A DNA stretch of 64,000 nt from Pontivivens ytuae (GCF_015679265.1 NZ_CP064942.1:4072001-4136000); one strand, 5' to 3'; counted from the stretch's first letter, positions 25,950-34,740 are shown. Notes: generated by a model from the letters alone, not told the origin. Numbers and translations are program-made.

Positions 25950-27119
25950 TCAGCGGGCCTCGACCGCGTCCACGATCAGGGCCCCGATCTCCCGGCATTC
26001 GGGGACGGAGAAGGTGAGCGGCAGCCGCATGTCCATCAGCGTCGCAAGGATCGCATCGGTCCGCGGCAGGTCCTGCGGGGCGATGTAGCGCCAGCTTCGA
26101 TGGGCGGAGGTGAAGCCCGCCGGGTGCTGGGCACCGAACCACTTGAGCTCCACCCCCCGCTCGGCGGCACGGGCGAGCAGATCTTCGGGCGCCACGCCCT
26201 CGACCTGAAACTGGATCGAGCTGCCGACCCGCAAGGCGGCCGCCGGGGCCTCCGGCAGGCGGATCGCGGGGCTGCGGGCGAGCTCCTCGCGCACCGCGGC
26301 CTCCCGCTCCACCCAGCGGCTCACATTGGCGTCCAGCTGGGCGAGCTGCGGCAGCAGGATCGCCGCGCGCAGGTTGTCCATGCGTGCCGACATGTTTGGC
26401 GTGTCGAGTGCCACGTCGGCGAAGGCCTCCGGCCCCGGCGCCGCCCCGTGCCGCCCGTAGAGCATGTAGGAGCCCGAGAGCATCACCGCCCGCGCCATCA
26501 CCTCCGGATCGCGGCTGGTGAGGAACCCGCCCTCGCCGGAGTTCATGTGCTTGTATGTCTGGGTCGAGAAGCACGCGATGCGCCCGAAATTGCCGCTGAG
26601 CGTGTTGTTCCAGCGCGCGCCCATGGTGTGTGCACAGTCCTCGATCACCGTCAGATCGTGGGCCTCCGCCACCTTCATCAGCGCGTCCATGTCCGCGAGA
26701 TGCCCGCGCATGTGCGAGAGCAGCAGCACCCGCGCCTGCCCCGCCTTCGCCGCGAGGTCGTCGAGGTCGATCACCAGATCCTCGGTGATCTCGACGAGCA
26801 CGGGCCGCCCGCCGACCGCCGCGATCGCACCGGGCACGGGGGCGAGGGTGAAGCCGTTGGTCAGCACCGCATCGCCTGGCCGCACCCCGACCGCGCGCAG
26901 GGCGATCTGCATCGCTTGCCCGCCCGAGGTCACGGCGAGGCAATAGGGCACGCCCTGCCACTCCGCATAGGCCCGCTCCAGTCGCGCGGCCGCGCCACTT
27001 TCCCCCGGGGCGACGTTGTAGCGGTGCAGGCGGCCGCTGCGCATGACCTCGACGGCGGCGGCGATCGCCTCCTCGGGCAGGGCCTCCTGCTGGGTGAAGC
27101 TGCCGGCGAAACGCTTCAT
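25950..27119 (-). CDS. DegT/DnrJ/EryC1/StrS family PLP aminotransferase
   Basis: A 389-residue fold-type I aminotransferase of the sugar-aminotransferase family. The PLP lysine is Lys190 in STQTYKHMNSGEGGF, the pyridine-nitrogen Asp is Asp161 in VIEDCAHTMG, and the cofactor-binding SGGQAMQIAL is near residue 66. Members transfer an amino group between glutamate or glutamine and a keto-sugar or keto-cyclitol. The ATG overlaps the upstream LacI stop (ATGA), so it is expressed with the regulator of the adjacent catabolic island. It may therefore remove an amino group from the inducing substrate or a related compound (inference). No sugar-nucleotide biosynthesis genes are near. Confidence 0.88.
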   Translation of the reverse strand: MKRFAGSFTQQEALPEEAIAAAVEVMRSGRLHRYNVAPGESGAAARLERAYAEWQGVPYCLAVTSGGQAMQIALRAVGVRPGDAVLTNGFTLAPVPGAIAAVGGRPVLVEITEDLVIDLDDLAAKAGQARVLLLSHMRGHLADMDALMKVAEAHDLTVIEDCAHTMGARWNNTLSGNFGRIACFSTQTYKHMNSGEGGFLTSRDPEVMARAVMLSGSYMLYGRHGAAPGPEAFADVALDTPNMSARMDNLRAAILLPQLAQLDANVSRWVEREAAVREELARSPAIRLPEAPAAALRVGSSIQFQVEGVAPEDLLARAAERGVELKWFGAQHPAGFTSAHRSWRYIAPQDLPRTDAILATLMDMRLPLTFSVPECREIGALIVDAVEAR

Positions 27120-28123
27120 AGGGCGGGCTCCATCGTGGTCTCCCGCACGATCAGGCGGGGGGTGAGCTTGTGGGAGGGGGGCGGCGTCTCGCCCTCCACC
27201 GCGTCGATCAGGGCCGCGGCGATCAGCTCGCCCATCTCGACGGCGGGGACATGCATGGTGGTGAGCGCCGGCGACATCTCGGCCGAGAGCGTGAGGTTGT
27301 CGAAGCCGGTCACGGCGAGATCCTGCGGGATCCGCACCCCGGCCGACTGCGCTGCGAGAATAGCGCCGAGCGCGATGGTGTCGTTGCCGCAGATCACCGC
27401 CGTGGGCTTCGTCGCGAGCAGCCGGGGCAGTGCCGCGCGCGCATCGCGGATCGAGTAGGCGACCTCGGCCAGGCGGTCGGAGCGCAGTTCCAGTCCATGG
27501 TGGACGAGCCGCGCACGGACGCCCGCGACCCGGTCCCGCGCGCGGTCATTGGCCTGCGTGTTCGCGGCCAGCATGGCGATCTCGCGGTGGCCACGCTCGA
27601 CGAGGTGATCGACCAGCGGATGCATGGCCGCGCCGTTGTCGAAGCCGACATTGGCCGTGCCCGGCTGCGGATCGAAGCTCCATCCGCAGACATGCAGCAG
27701 GCCGGTCTTCTTCAGCAGGTCCTGCGCCGCGGGCGCGCGGTGGTTGCCCACCAGCATCAGGCCGTCGACACCCCGCTCGATCATGCGGCGGATGAGCTCC
27801 GTCTCCAGCTCCGGATCGTAGTTGGAGATCGCGATGAGCAGCGTGTAGCCGCGCCCGCGCGCCGCCTCCTCCAGCGCGTTCACCCCTTCGGCGAAGATCG
27901 CGTTCTTCAGCGTCGGGATGATCGCGCCGAGCGTGCGGGACCGGCGGGTCGCGAGGCTCTGCGCCGCGACGTCCGGAATGTAGCCGAGCTCGGTCATCGC
28001 GGCCTCGACCCGGGTGCGCACATCGTCGCGCACCAGGTCCGATCCGTTGAGCACCCGACTCACCGTGGCGGTTGAGACCCCCGCCCTTCGCGCAACGTCG
28101 AGCTGTGTAACCTGCCGTGACAA
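27116..28123 (-). CDS. LacI-family transcriptional regulator of the divergent ABC/dehydrogenase operon
   Basis: A 335-residue repressor. The N-terminal HTH reads VTQLDVARRAGVSTATVSRV (residues 4-23) with hinge helix and a periplasmic-binding-protein-like sensor domain (LGAIIPTLKN, then ICGNDTIALGAI and DLAVTGFDN). The start is taken as TTG 28123: it places the HTH at the usual distance from the N-terminus and AGGGG lies nine bases upstream, while no in-frame ATG exists nearby. Two LacI-type operators sit 54-88 bases upstream, covering its own promoter and that of the transporter, so autoregulation is likely. The effector is probably the transported substrate. Confidence 0.88.
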   Translation of the reverse strand: MSRQVTQLDVARRAGVSTATVSRVLNGSDLVRDDVRTRVEAAMTELGYIPDVAAQSLATRRSRTLGAIIPTLKNAIFAEGVNALEEAARGRGYTLLIAISNYDPELETELIRRMIERGVDGLMLVGNHRAPAAQDLLKKTGLLHVCGWSFDPQPGTANVGFDNGAAMHPLVDHLVERGHREIAMLAANTQANDRARDRVAGVRARLVHHGLELRSDRLAEVAYSIRDARAALPRLLATKPTAVICGNDTIALGAILAAQSAGVRIPQDLAVTGFDNLTLSAEMSPALTTMHVPAVEMGELIAAALIDAVEGETPPPSHKLTPRLIVRETTMEPAL

Positions 28124-28176
28124 ATGCCAAATCCCCTGCAACGTGGACGCCGAAGATAACCCTTGCCCGACTCGAT

Positions 28177-28211
28177 TGTACACGCTTACAGTGACGATGT
28201 AAGCGCATACA
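28177..28211. promoter_or_regulatory. Twin LacI-type operators, centres 21 bp apart
   Basis: Two 14-bp sites, TGTACACGCTTACA (28177-28190) and TGTAAGCGCATACA (28198-28211), differ by two and one bases from the symmetric LacI-family form TGTAAGCGCTTACA. Their centres are 21 bp apart, two helical turns, so two repressor dimers would sit on the same DNA face. Together they also form a larger inverted repeat (13 of 15 positions). The right site ends 11 bases before the permease ATG at 28223, overlapping its leader, so binding should block both divergent transcripts. Confidence 0.8.
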
Positions 28212-28222
28212 ACGGAGATTTC

Positions 28223-29032
28223 ATGCTCACAGGCGCCACGGAGAAGCGGACACCCTGGGGGCGGTTCGTCACGCGGTCCTCCCTGACGGGGATGCTGACC
28301 ATCGTGGCCGTCCTGCTGATCTGGTACCTGCTGACCAGCGTCACGGGCTTCGTGAACGAGTTCCGCTTTCCGACGCCCGAGGGCTTCGTGGCCGCCTTCG
28401 GCCGACTGGCCTTCGACGGCTATGCGGGCGGCACCCTCGTCGAGCAGACGCTGCAAAGCCTGTGGCTGGTCGTCACCGGCTTTCTGACCGCGATCGCCGT
28501 GGGCGTGCCGCTCGGCTTCATCATGGGCTACGACAAGCGAGCGGAGGCGTTCTTCAACCCCGTCTTCCTGCTCTTGCGGCCCATCCCGCCGCTCGCCTGG
28601 ATCCCGCTCGCCATCGTCTGGCTGGGGCTGAGCGACGCGTCGAAGATCATGGTGATCTTCGTCTCCGCCTTCGTGCCCTCCGTCATCAACACCTATACCG
28701 GCACGCGCAACGTGAAGAAGACGCTGGTGGAGGCCGCGCGCGTCCATGGCGCGGGCACCGGTCGGCTGATCCGGGAAGTCTACCTGCCCGACGCCGCCCC
28801 GATGATCTTCACCGGGCTGCGGCTGTCCCTTCAGGCGAGCTGGACGACGCTGGTCGCGGCCGAGCTCGTCGGCGCGTTCCTCGGCCTCGGCCGCGTGCTG
28901 CAGACCGCCTATCGCGACGTGAACACGGCGATGATCCTGGTGGCGATGGTCTGCATCGCGGTGGCGGGCGCTCTCACGACCCGGCTGCTCGCGCAGGTGG
29001 AAAAGCGCGTGATCCGCTGGAGGACCGTCTGA
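28223..29032 (+). CDS. NitT/TauT-type ABC transporter permease 1
   Basis: A 269-residue inner-membrane permease of the nitrate/sulfonate/taurine class (SsuC/TauC-like), with about six hydrophobic helices. The coupling-helix EAA motif is EAARVHGAGTGRLIREVYLP. Start ATG 28223 has GGAG five bases upstream, just after the right LacI operator. Its stop overlaps the ATG of the second permease by one base. Two different permeases suggest a heterodimeric channel. The substrate class (sulfonate, taurine, nitrate or an aromatic/pyrimidine) cannot be fixed from the permease alone. Confidence 0.9.
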   Translation: MLTGATEKRTPWGRFVTRSSLTGMLTIVAVLLIWYLLTSVTGFVNEFRFPTPEGFVAAFGRLAFDGYAGGTLVEQTLQSLWLVVTGFLTAIAVGVPLGFIMGYDKRAEAFFNPVFLLLRPIPPLAWIPLAIVWLGLSDASKIMVIFVSAFVPSVINTYTGTRNVKKTLVEAARVHGAGTGRLIREVYLPDAAPMIFTGLRLSLQASWTTLVAAELVGAFLGLGRVLQTAYRDVNTAMILVAMVCIAVAGALTTRLLAQVEKRVIRWRTV

Positions 29033-29808
29033 TGCGGCAGGAGCATGGCCCCCTCTGGCCCTGGTCCGTCGCGGGTCTGGTCCTGTTCTTCGGGGTCTGG
29101 CAGGGCGTGGTGTCCGCCGGTCTCGTCTCCAACTTCGTCCTGCCCTCGCCCATCGAGGTCATCGACCGCACGATCACCCTGATGGGCCGCCCCTTCGCGG
29201 GCTTCACGCTTCAGGAGCACCTCCTGTCGAGCTTTGGCCGCTTCATGGGCGGCTTCGCGCTCGCCGCGATCATCGGCGTGCCGCTCGGCCTGATGATGGG
29301 GCGGTTCCGGCTCCTGGAGGACATCATCACCCCGCTCTTCGAGGGCTATCGCTACGTCGCCCCGCTCGCCTGGGTGCCGTTCGCGGCACTCTGGTTCGGG
29401 ACGGGCATCGGCGGGCCGATCATGGTGATCTTCACCGGGGCCTTCGCGCCTTGCGTAATCAACGCCTATCGCGGCGCGCGGCTCGTCGACATGCATCTGA
29501 TCGAGGCGGCGCAGACCCATGGTGCGAGCGAGTTCCGCATCGCGCGGGAGGTGCTGCTGCCCGGCGCCCTGCCCTCGATCACCGCAGGCCTGCGCATCGC
29601 CGCGGGCCTCGGCTGGCAATCGCTGATCGGCGCGGAGCTGATCGTGGTCTCGTCCGGCATCGGCTACGTGATGGTGCAGGGCCAGTCCAACCTGAGCCCG
29701 TCCACCGTGATGACGGCAATGCTGGTGATCGGCCTGACGGGCCTCGCTATCGACTACGCGCTGCGCTTCGTGGAGGCGCGCGTCCGGGCCAAGTGGGAGG
29801 GCGCATGA
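29032..29808 (+). CDS. NitT/TauT-type ABC transporter permease 2
   Basis: A 258-residue permease paralogous to the preceding one, with six predicted helices and coupling motif EAAQTHGASEFRIAREVLLP. The ATG shares its A with the upstream stop (TGATG), and its own stop overlaps the ATPase ATG (ATGA), so the three transporter genes are translationally coupled. It forms the membrane channel with permease 1. Confidence 0.9.
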   Translation: MRQEHGPLWPWSVAGLVLFFGVWQGVVSAGLVSNFVLPSPIEVIDRTITLMGRPFAGFTLQEHLLSSFGRFMGGFALAAIIGVPLGLMMGRFRLLEDIITPLFEGYRYVAPLAWVPFAALWFGTGIGGPIMVIFTGAFAPCVINAYRGARLVDMHLIEAAQTHGASEFRIAREVLLPGALPSITAGLRIAAGLGWQSLIGAELIVVSSGIGYVMVQGQSNLSPSTVMTAMLVIGLTGLAIDYALRFVEARVRAKWEGA

Positions 29809-30596
29809 GCGACATCATCTTCGACGGAGTGACCAAGGTCTTCGGCCGCGGCGGCAAGCCCTTCGTCGCCATCGGCGGCATCGATTTCGAGGTGAAGGAC
29901 AAAGAATTCATCTCCGTCGTCGGGCCCTCGGGCTGCGGCAAGACCACACTGATGCGCATGGTGGCGGGGCTGGAAACGCCGACCGAGGGCGAGGTCCGCG
30001 TGGCGTCGAAGAAGGTCACAGGTCCCGGCCCCGACCGCGCCGTTGTCTTCCAGCAATTCGCGCTCTTCCCGTGGAAGACGGTCTACGAGAACATCACCTT
30101 CGGCATGCGCTCCCGCGGCGCGTCGAAGAAGGAGCGGGACGACGCCGTCGACCATTACCTCACGCTGATGAAGATGGAGGGGACGGAGCAGTCCTACCCT
30201 CACCAGCTTTCGGGCGGGATGCAGCAGCGGGTCGCCATCGCGCGCAGCTACGCGACCGAGCCGGGCGTGCTCCTGATGGACGAACCCTTCGGCGCGCTCG
30301 ACGCGCAGACCCGAACGATCATGCAGGAAGAGCTGGTGCGCCTCTCCCATGTGAACCCGCGCACCGTTTTGTTCATCACCCACTCGGTGGAAGAGGCCGT
30401 GTATCTGGCCGACCGCGTGGTGGTGATGGGCCGCAACCCTGGCCGCATCAAGGAGGTGATCGAGGTCACCTCGACGCGTGAGAGCGAGGGATGGTCCGAA
30501 GAACCCATCGACGACGTGATGGAGATGCCGAGCTTCACGCATCTGCGCGGGCAGGTCTGGCGTCTGCTGCGGGAAGAGATGGGCGACGACCGCTAA
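29805..30596 (+). CDS. NitT/TauT-type ABC transporter ATPase
   Basis: A 263-residue ATPase with Walker A GPSGCGKTT, Q-loop VFQQFALFPWKT, signature LSGGMQQRVAIARS, Walker B VLLMDEPFGALD and the H-loop in FITHSVEEA. It is of the SsuB/TauB type and energises the two permeases. ATG 29805 overlaps the permease stop (ATGA). The C-terminal extension of about 30 residues (SEEPIDDVMEMPSF) is within the usual range for the family. Confidence 0.93.
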   Translation: MSDIIFDGVTKVFGRGGKPFVAIGGIDFEVKDKEFISVVGPSGCGKTTLMRMVAGLETPTEGEVRVASKKVTGPGPDRAVVFQQFALFPWKTVYENITFGMRSRGASKKERDDAVDHYLTLMKMEGTEQSYPHQLSGGMQQRVAIARSYATEPGVLLMDEPFGALDAQTRTIMQEELVRLSHVNPRTVLFITHSVEEAVYLADRVVVMGRNPGRIKEVIEVTSTRESEGWSEEPIDDVMEMPSFTHLRGQVWRLLREEMGDDR

Positions 30597-30619
30597 CGAC
30601 CAACAAGGGAGACTACGCG

Positions 30620-31654
30620 ATGAAACTACGCATGACTCTGGCGGCCCTGGCCTCGGCCACCGCCCTTGCCGTGCCTGCGACGGCGCAGGACGACATCAAC
30701 GTGAGCTACCAGCCCGCGCTCTACTGGGCGCTGCCGTTCTACGTGGCGGACCAGATGGGCTGGTGGGACGAGGTGGGCCTTGGCCCGAACTACTCCACCT
30801 TCCCCTCCGGCGCCCCACAGGTCGCGGCCGCCGCGGCGGGTGACTGGGACGTAGGCGGTACCGGCTCGGCCCCGGCCGTTTTGGGCGCTGCCCGCTTCGA
30901 CATCGTGACGATCGGCATCACGAACAACGAGAGTGCGGGCAACGCCATGATGGTCCGCGGCGACGATGCCGAGGCCGTCCGCGCCGATCCGGCGGAGGCC
31001 CTGCGCGGGCAGCAGCTCCTCGTCACCACCAACTCCACCGGCGAGTATGCCTCCGCGGCGTGTATCGAGAGCTTCGGGCTGACCTATCCCGATGACGTCG
31101 AGGTGGTGAACCTGAACCAGCAGGAGATCATCTCCGCCTTCGCGACCGGCACCGGCGCCATGGCGGGCCTCTGGGCGCCCAACATCTACACGCTGGAGGA
31201 GCGTGCGGGGGCCGAGCTCCTCTGCTCCGGTCAGGACGCGGGCGCCATCGTGCCCGGCGCGCTGATCGCCCGACGCGACTATGCCGAGGAAAACCCGGAG
31301 ATGGTCGCCCGCTTCCTCGCCGTCTTCCTGCGCGGAGTACAATGGATCCGCGACAACAACGACGAAGCGGTCTCGATGATGGCCGATTTCTACGCGCTCA
31401 CGGGCGTGGAGCTGCCGGAGCAGTACCTGCAGCGCGAGATCGACACGCGGCCGATGTTCACCCTCGACGAACAGCTGGGCCTGTTGACGGGCGACAACCC
31501 GGAAGCGGTGCAGTGGTTTAACGGACTGGGCGGCTACATGACCTCGACCGGGACGCTGGAGAGCGAGCTGGACGCCGCGACCTTCATCGACCCGCAATAC
31601 ATGCAGCTGGTGGCGGACACGCCGGAACTGGCTGCCTTTGCCAACGGCGAGTGA
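30620..31654 (+). CDS. NitT/TauT-type ABC substrate-binding protein
   Basis: A 344-residue periplasmic binding protein of the SsuA/TauA type. A signal peptide (MKLRMTLAALASATALAVPA, cut after ATA) precedes a two-lobe fold with WALPFYVADQMGWWDEVGL and PSGAPQVAAAAAGDWDVGG near the cleft, followed by the QQLLVTTNSTGEYAS hinge. It delivers the substrate to the two-permease importer. Start ATG 30620 gives a clean signal peptide; GGGAG lies upstream. The downstream enzymes suggest a polyol-sulfonate ligand (inference). Confidence 0.9.
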   Translation: MKLRMTLAALASATALAVPATAQDDINVSYQPALYWALPFYVADQMGWWDEVGLGPNYSTFPSGAPQVAAAAAGDWDVGGTGSAPAVLGAARFDIVTIGITNNESAGNAMMVRGDDAEAVRADPAEALRGQQLLVTTNSTGEYASAACIESFGLTYPDDVEVVNLNQQEIISAFATGTGAMAGLWAPNIYTLEERAGAELLCSGQDAGAIVPGALIARRDYAEENPEMVARFLAVFLRGVQWIRDNNDEAVSMMADFYALTGVELPEQYLQREIDTRPMFTLDEQLGLLTGDNPEAVQWFNGLGGYMTSTGTLESELDAATFIDPQYMQLVADTPELAAFANGE

Positions 31655-31681
31655 CGCCAGAAGTGTAGGAGATCCAAGAGG

Positions 31682-32983
31682 ATGGAATATCTGAAGAAGG
31701 CCGCGAAGACCGCAGCGACCGGGGAGCGCGACGTGCGCGACACGGTGCAGGCCATCCTCGACGAGATCGAAGCGGGCGGCGAGGATGCCGCCCGCGCCTA
31801 TGCCGCGAAATTCGACAAGTATGAAGGCGAGATCGTGGTGGGGGCCGAGGCCCGCGCCGCGGCGGCCGACAAGGTGAGCGACAAGCTCAAGGACGACATC
31901 CGCTTCGCCCGCGACAACGTCCGCCGCTTCGCCGAGGCGCAGCGCGACGCGCTGGTCGACACCGAGTACGAGGTGCTGCCGGGCCTGATCGCCGGGCAGA
32001 AGCAGATCCCGGTCAGTGCCGCGGGCTGCTACGCTCCCGGGGGCCGCTATTCCCACGTCGCGAGCGCAATCATGACCGTAACCACGGCGAAGGTGGCCGG
32101 GGTCGGCCACGTCTCCGCCTGTTCGCCGCCGCGCGATGCCGACGGGATGCACCCGGCGGTGCTCTACGCGCTCGACGCCTGCGGGGCGGACACGATCCTC
32201 AATCTCGGCGGGGTGCAGGGCATCGCCGCCATGACCTTCGGCCTCTTCGGCACGCCACCCGCGCGGGTGCTGGCCGGCCCCGGCAACCAGTTCGTGGCCG
32301 AAGCGAAGCGCATCCTCTTCGGCCGCGTCGGCATCGACATGTTCGCGGGGCCCACCGAAAGCATGGTGATCGCCGATGCGAGCGCCGATCCGGAGGTGGT
32401 CGCCGCCGACCTCGTGGGTCAGGCCGAGCACGGCTACAACTCGCCGGTCTGGCTGATCTCCACCGACCGCGCGCTGGCCGAGGAGGTGGCGCGGCTCGTC
32501 CCCAAGCAGATCGCCGACCTGCCCGGTCTCAACCGCGAGAACGCGGAGAAGGCCTGGGACGAGTATGGCGAGATCATCCTGTGCGATGGCCGAGACGAGG
32601 CGGTGCGCGTCAGCGACGAATACGCCTCCGAACACCTCCAGATCCAGGCGGACGACCTCGACTGGTGGCTCGCCAACCTCTCCAACTACGGCTCGCTGTT
32701 CCTGGGTGAGGAGACGACGGTGGCCTATGGCGACAAGGTCTCCGGCCCCAACCACGTGCTGCCCACAAAGGGGGCCGCGCATTACACTGGGGGTCTCTCG
32801 GTCGGCAAGTTCATCAAGACCGTGACCTGGCAGAAATCCACGCGCGAGGCCAATCGCGACATCGCGCAGGCCTGCGCCCGGATCAGCCGGCTGGAGGGGA
32901 TGGAGGGTCACGCACGCACCGCAGACATCCGCCTCGCCAAGTACTTCCCGGGCGAGAACTTCGACCTCTCCGCCACGGGATGA
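31682..32983 (+). CDS. hpsN: HisD-family dehydrogenase, probable sulfopropanediol 3-dehydrogenase (HpsN-like)
   Basis: A 433-residue member of the histidinol dehydrogenase superfamily, an NAD- and zinc-dependent four-electron alcohol oxidase. Conserved HisD residues are present: Gln247 and His250 in GQAEHG (metal side) and the Glu317-His318 pair in SEHLQ. It is not likely to be biosynthetic HisD because it sits between a sulfonate-type importer and two further dehydrogenases. HpsN oxidises (R)-2,3-dihydroxypropane-1-sulfonate to sulfolactate and is encoded with an SDR (HpsO) and a zinc dehydrogenase (HpsP), the same trio seen here. The sulfolactate-cleaving SuyAB is not in the window. Its stop overlaps the SDR start (ATGA). 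Confidence 0.72.
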   Translation: MEYLKKAAKTAATGERDVRDTVQAILDEIEAGGEDAARAYAAKFDKYEGEIVVGAEARAAAADKVSDKLKDDIRFARDNVRRFAEAQRDALVDTEYEVLPGLIAGQKQIPVSAAGCYAPGGRYSHVASAIMTVTTAKVAGVGHVSACSPPRDADGMHPAVLYALDACGADTILNLGGVQGIAAMTFGLFGTPPARVLAGPGNQFVAEAKRILFGRVGIDMFAGPTESMVIADASADPEVVAADLVGQAEHGYNSPVWLISTDRALAEEVARLVPKQIADLPGLNRENAEKAWDEYGEIILCDGRDEAVRVSDEYASEHLQIQADDLDWWLANLSNYGSLFLGEETTVAYGDKVSGPNHVLPTKGAAHYTGGLSVGKFIKTVTWQKSTREANRDIAQACARISRLEGMEGHARTADIRLAKYFPGENFDLSATG

Positions 32984-33714
32984 GCGATCTCTTCGATCTC
33001 ACGGGCCGGGTGGCGGTGGTCACCGGCGCATCGTCCGGGATCGGAGCACATCTTGCGCAGGCTCTGGTGCGGGCCGGAGCCAAGGTCGTCGCCGTCGCAC
33101 GGCGGCCTGACGCGCTGGCCGGGCTGGGCGCGGGGATAACCGCCCACCCGGCCGACCTGTCCGGGGTCGCGGACTGGGATGGTTTCGCCGAGGCGCTGGC
33201 AGCGCATCACGGTCCCCCGCAGATCCTGTTCAACGCCGCTGGCGTCAATTTCCGCCAGCCTTGGGACGACATCAGTGCAGAGAGCTGGCGCGCGACGCTC
33301 GCCATCAACCTCGACGTGCCGTTCTTCCTCGCCCGCGCGCTGGTGCCGGGGATGGGCGGCTGGGGGCGCATCGTGAATTTCGCCTCGCTGCAATCCTCCC
33401 GCGCGTTCCCCAACTCCATGGCCTATGGCGCGTCGAAAGGCGGGATCGCGCAGCTCACCCGCGCCATGGCCGAGGCATGGTCGCCGCAGAGCATCACCGC
33501 CAACGCCATCGCCCCCGGATTCTTTCCGACCGAGCTCACCGGCCCCGTCTTCTCAGACCCCGAGCGGGCGGCGCGCAACGCCGCACAAACCGCAATCGGG
33601 CGGAACGGCGAGATGGAGGATCTGACCGGCCCCGCGCTCTTCCTCGCGTCCGAGGCATCGCGCTACGTCACGGGCCAGGTGCTGCATGTGGACGGAGGCT
33701 TCACCGCGAAATGA
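32980..33714 (+). CDS. Short-chain dehydrogenase/reductase (HpsO-like candidate)
   Basis: A 244-residue classical SDR. It has the Rossmann motif TGASSGIG, the FNAAG motif, active-site Ser in FASLQSSRAF, and the catalytic pair Tyr149-Lys153 in YGASK; it ends with GQVLHVDGGFTAK typical of the family. It is translationally coupled on both sides (ATGA overlaps). In hps loci an SDR and a zinc dehydrogenase interconvert the 2-epimers of dihydroxypropanesulfonate through a ketone. This gene has the right class and position, but SDR specificity cannot be read from sequence. Confidence 0.9.
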   Translation: MSDLFDLTGRVAVVTGASSGIGAHLAQALVRAGAKVVAVARRPDALAGLGAGITAHPADLSGVADWDGFAEALAAHHGPPQILFNAAGVNFRQPWDDISAESWRATLAINLDVPFFLARALVPGMGGWGRIVNFASLQSSRAFPNSMAYGASKGGIAQLTRAMAEAWSPQSITANAIAPGFFPTELTGPVFSDPERAARNAAQTAIGRNGEMEDLTGPALFLASEASRYVTGQVLHVDGGFTAK

Positions 33715-34649
33715 AGGCGCTCGTCTATACCGGCCCCAACACCCTGCAACTGCGCGAGGTGCCGCCCCCGCAGGCCCCGTCGGTGGAGGTCGCGTTCTGC
33801 GGCATCTGCGGCTCGGACATGCACGCCTGGGCCGGGCACGACGACCGCCGCCCCGCCCCGCTGGTGCTGGGCCACGAGATCGCAGGCACCTATCAGGGCA
33901 GGCGCGTGACGGTGAACCCGCTGGTGACCTGCGGTGTGTGCACCTATTGCCGGAGCGGACGCGATAACCTCTGCCCCGACCGCCAGATCCTCTCCATGCC
34001 GCCGCGGCCCGGTGGGTTCGCCGAGGCCGTCGCGGTACCCGAGCGCAACCTGATCGACGTGCCAGACGATGTGTCGCTGGAGGCAGCGGCGCTGGCCGAA
34101 CCGCTCGCCTGTGGCTGGCATGCGGTGCGGCTGGCCGGGCGGCTCCTCGATCTGGGACGCGCCGAATGCCTCGTCCTCGGCGGTGGCGCGATCGGTGCCG
34201 GGGCCGCCCTCGCGCTGCACGCCCACGGCGCCGGACGGATCATGCTGGTGGAGCCCCATGCCGAGCGCCGCGCGCGCCTTGCCGACCTGCCCGCGAAGCT
34301 GTCGGACGCGGCGGTGGAAGCCGATCTCGTCATCGACGGCGTCGGCATCGATGCCACACGCGCGGCCGCCTTCGCCCATGTGCGCCCCGGCGGCGTGATC
34401 GCCCATATCGGGCTCGGCGGCGGCACCGGCGGCTTCGACCCGCGCCGCGCCACGTTGCAGGAGATCACCTTCTTCGGCACCTACACCTACACCGCCGCCG
34501 ATTTCGCCGCGACCGCCGCCGCGATCTTCGACGGGCGGTTGCCGGTCGAGGGGCTCTACGAAGTGCGTGCGCTCGACGACGGCGCACAGGCCTTCACCGA
34601 CCTTGCCGAGCGTCGGGTCGCGACGCCGAAGGTCTTGCTTCGGCCTTGA
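33711..34649 (+). CDS. Zinc-dependent medium-chain alcohol dehydrogenase (HpsP-like candidate)
   Basis: A 312-residue MDR enzyme, somewhat shorter than the usual 340-350. The catalytic zinc ligand region is CGICGSDMHAW followed by GHEIAG, and the structural zinc site is CGVCTYCRSGRDNLC. The Rossmann motif is VLGGGAIGAG. ATG 33711 overlaps the SDR stop. It is the last gene of the LacI-controlled operon. With the SDR it may epimerise the hydroxyl of a polyol-sulfonate by oxidation and reduction (inference from hps loci). Confidence 0.88.
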   Translation: MKALVYTGPNTLQLREVPPPQAPSVEVAFCGICGSDMHAWAGHDDRRPAPLVLGHEIAGTYQGRRVTVNPLVTCGVCTYCRSGRDNLCPDRQILSMPPRPGGFAEAVAVPERNLIDVPDDVSLEAAALAEPLACGWHAVRLAGRLLDLGRAECLVLGGGAIGAGAALALHAHGAGRIMLVEPHAERRARLADLPAKLSDAAVEADLVIDGVGIDATRAAAFAHVRPGGVIAHIGLGGGTGGFDPRRATLQEITFFGTYTYTAADFAATAAAIFDGRLPVEGLYEVRALDDGAQAFTDLAERRVATPKVLLRP

Positions 34650-34659
34650 TATCCGGCCT

Positions 34660-34673
34660 TTGACCTGCCTCAA
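34660..34673 (+). promoter_or_regulatory. FNR/FixK-type box before small gene pair
   Basis: TTGACCTGCCTCAA fits TTGA-N6-TCAA exactly. Its centre is 74.5 bases before GTG 34741. A class II placement predicts a transcript start near 34708, and a -10-like CACTAT lies at 34696-34701, exactly where it should be. This agreement supports a real anaerobic/microaerobic promoter for the two small genes. Confidence 0.6.
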
Positions 34674-34740
34674 GACCTCGGTCGCGCCGCCCCGCCACTA
34701 TGGGCCTACACCCGTCCGACACGGGTGCAGGAGAGAGCCC

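Noticed and set aside
31682..32983. Calling the HisD-like gene histidine biosynthetic hisD
   Set aside because: No other his genes are near, it is coupled to an SDR and follows a sulfonate-type importer under a LacI repressor.
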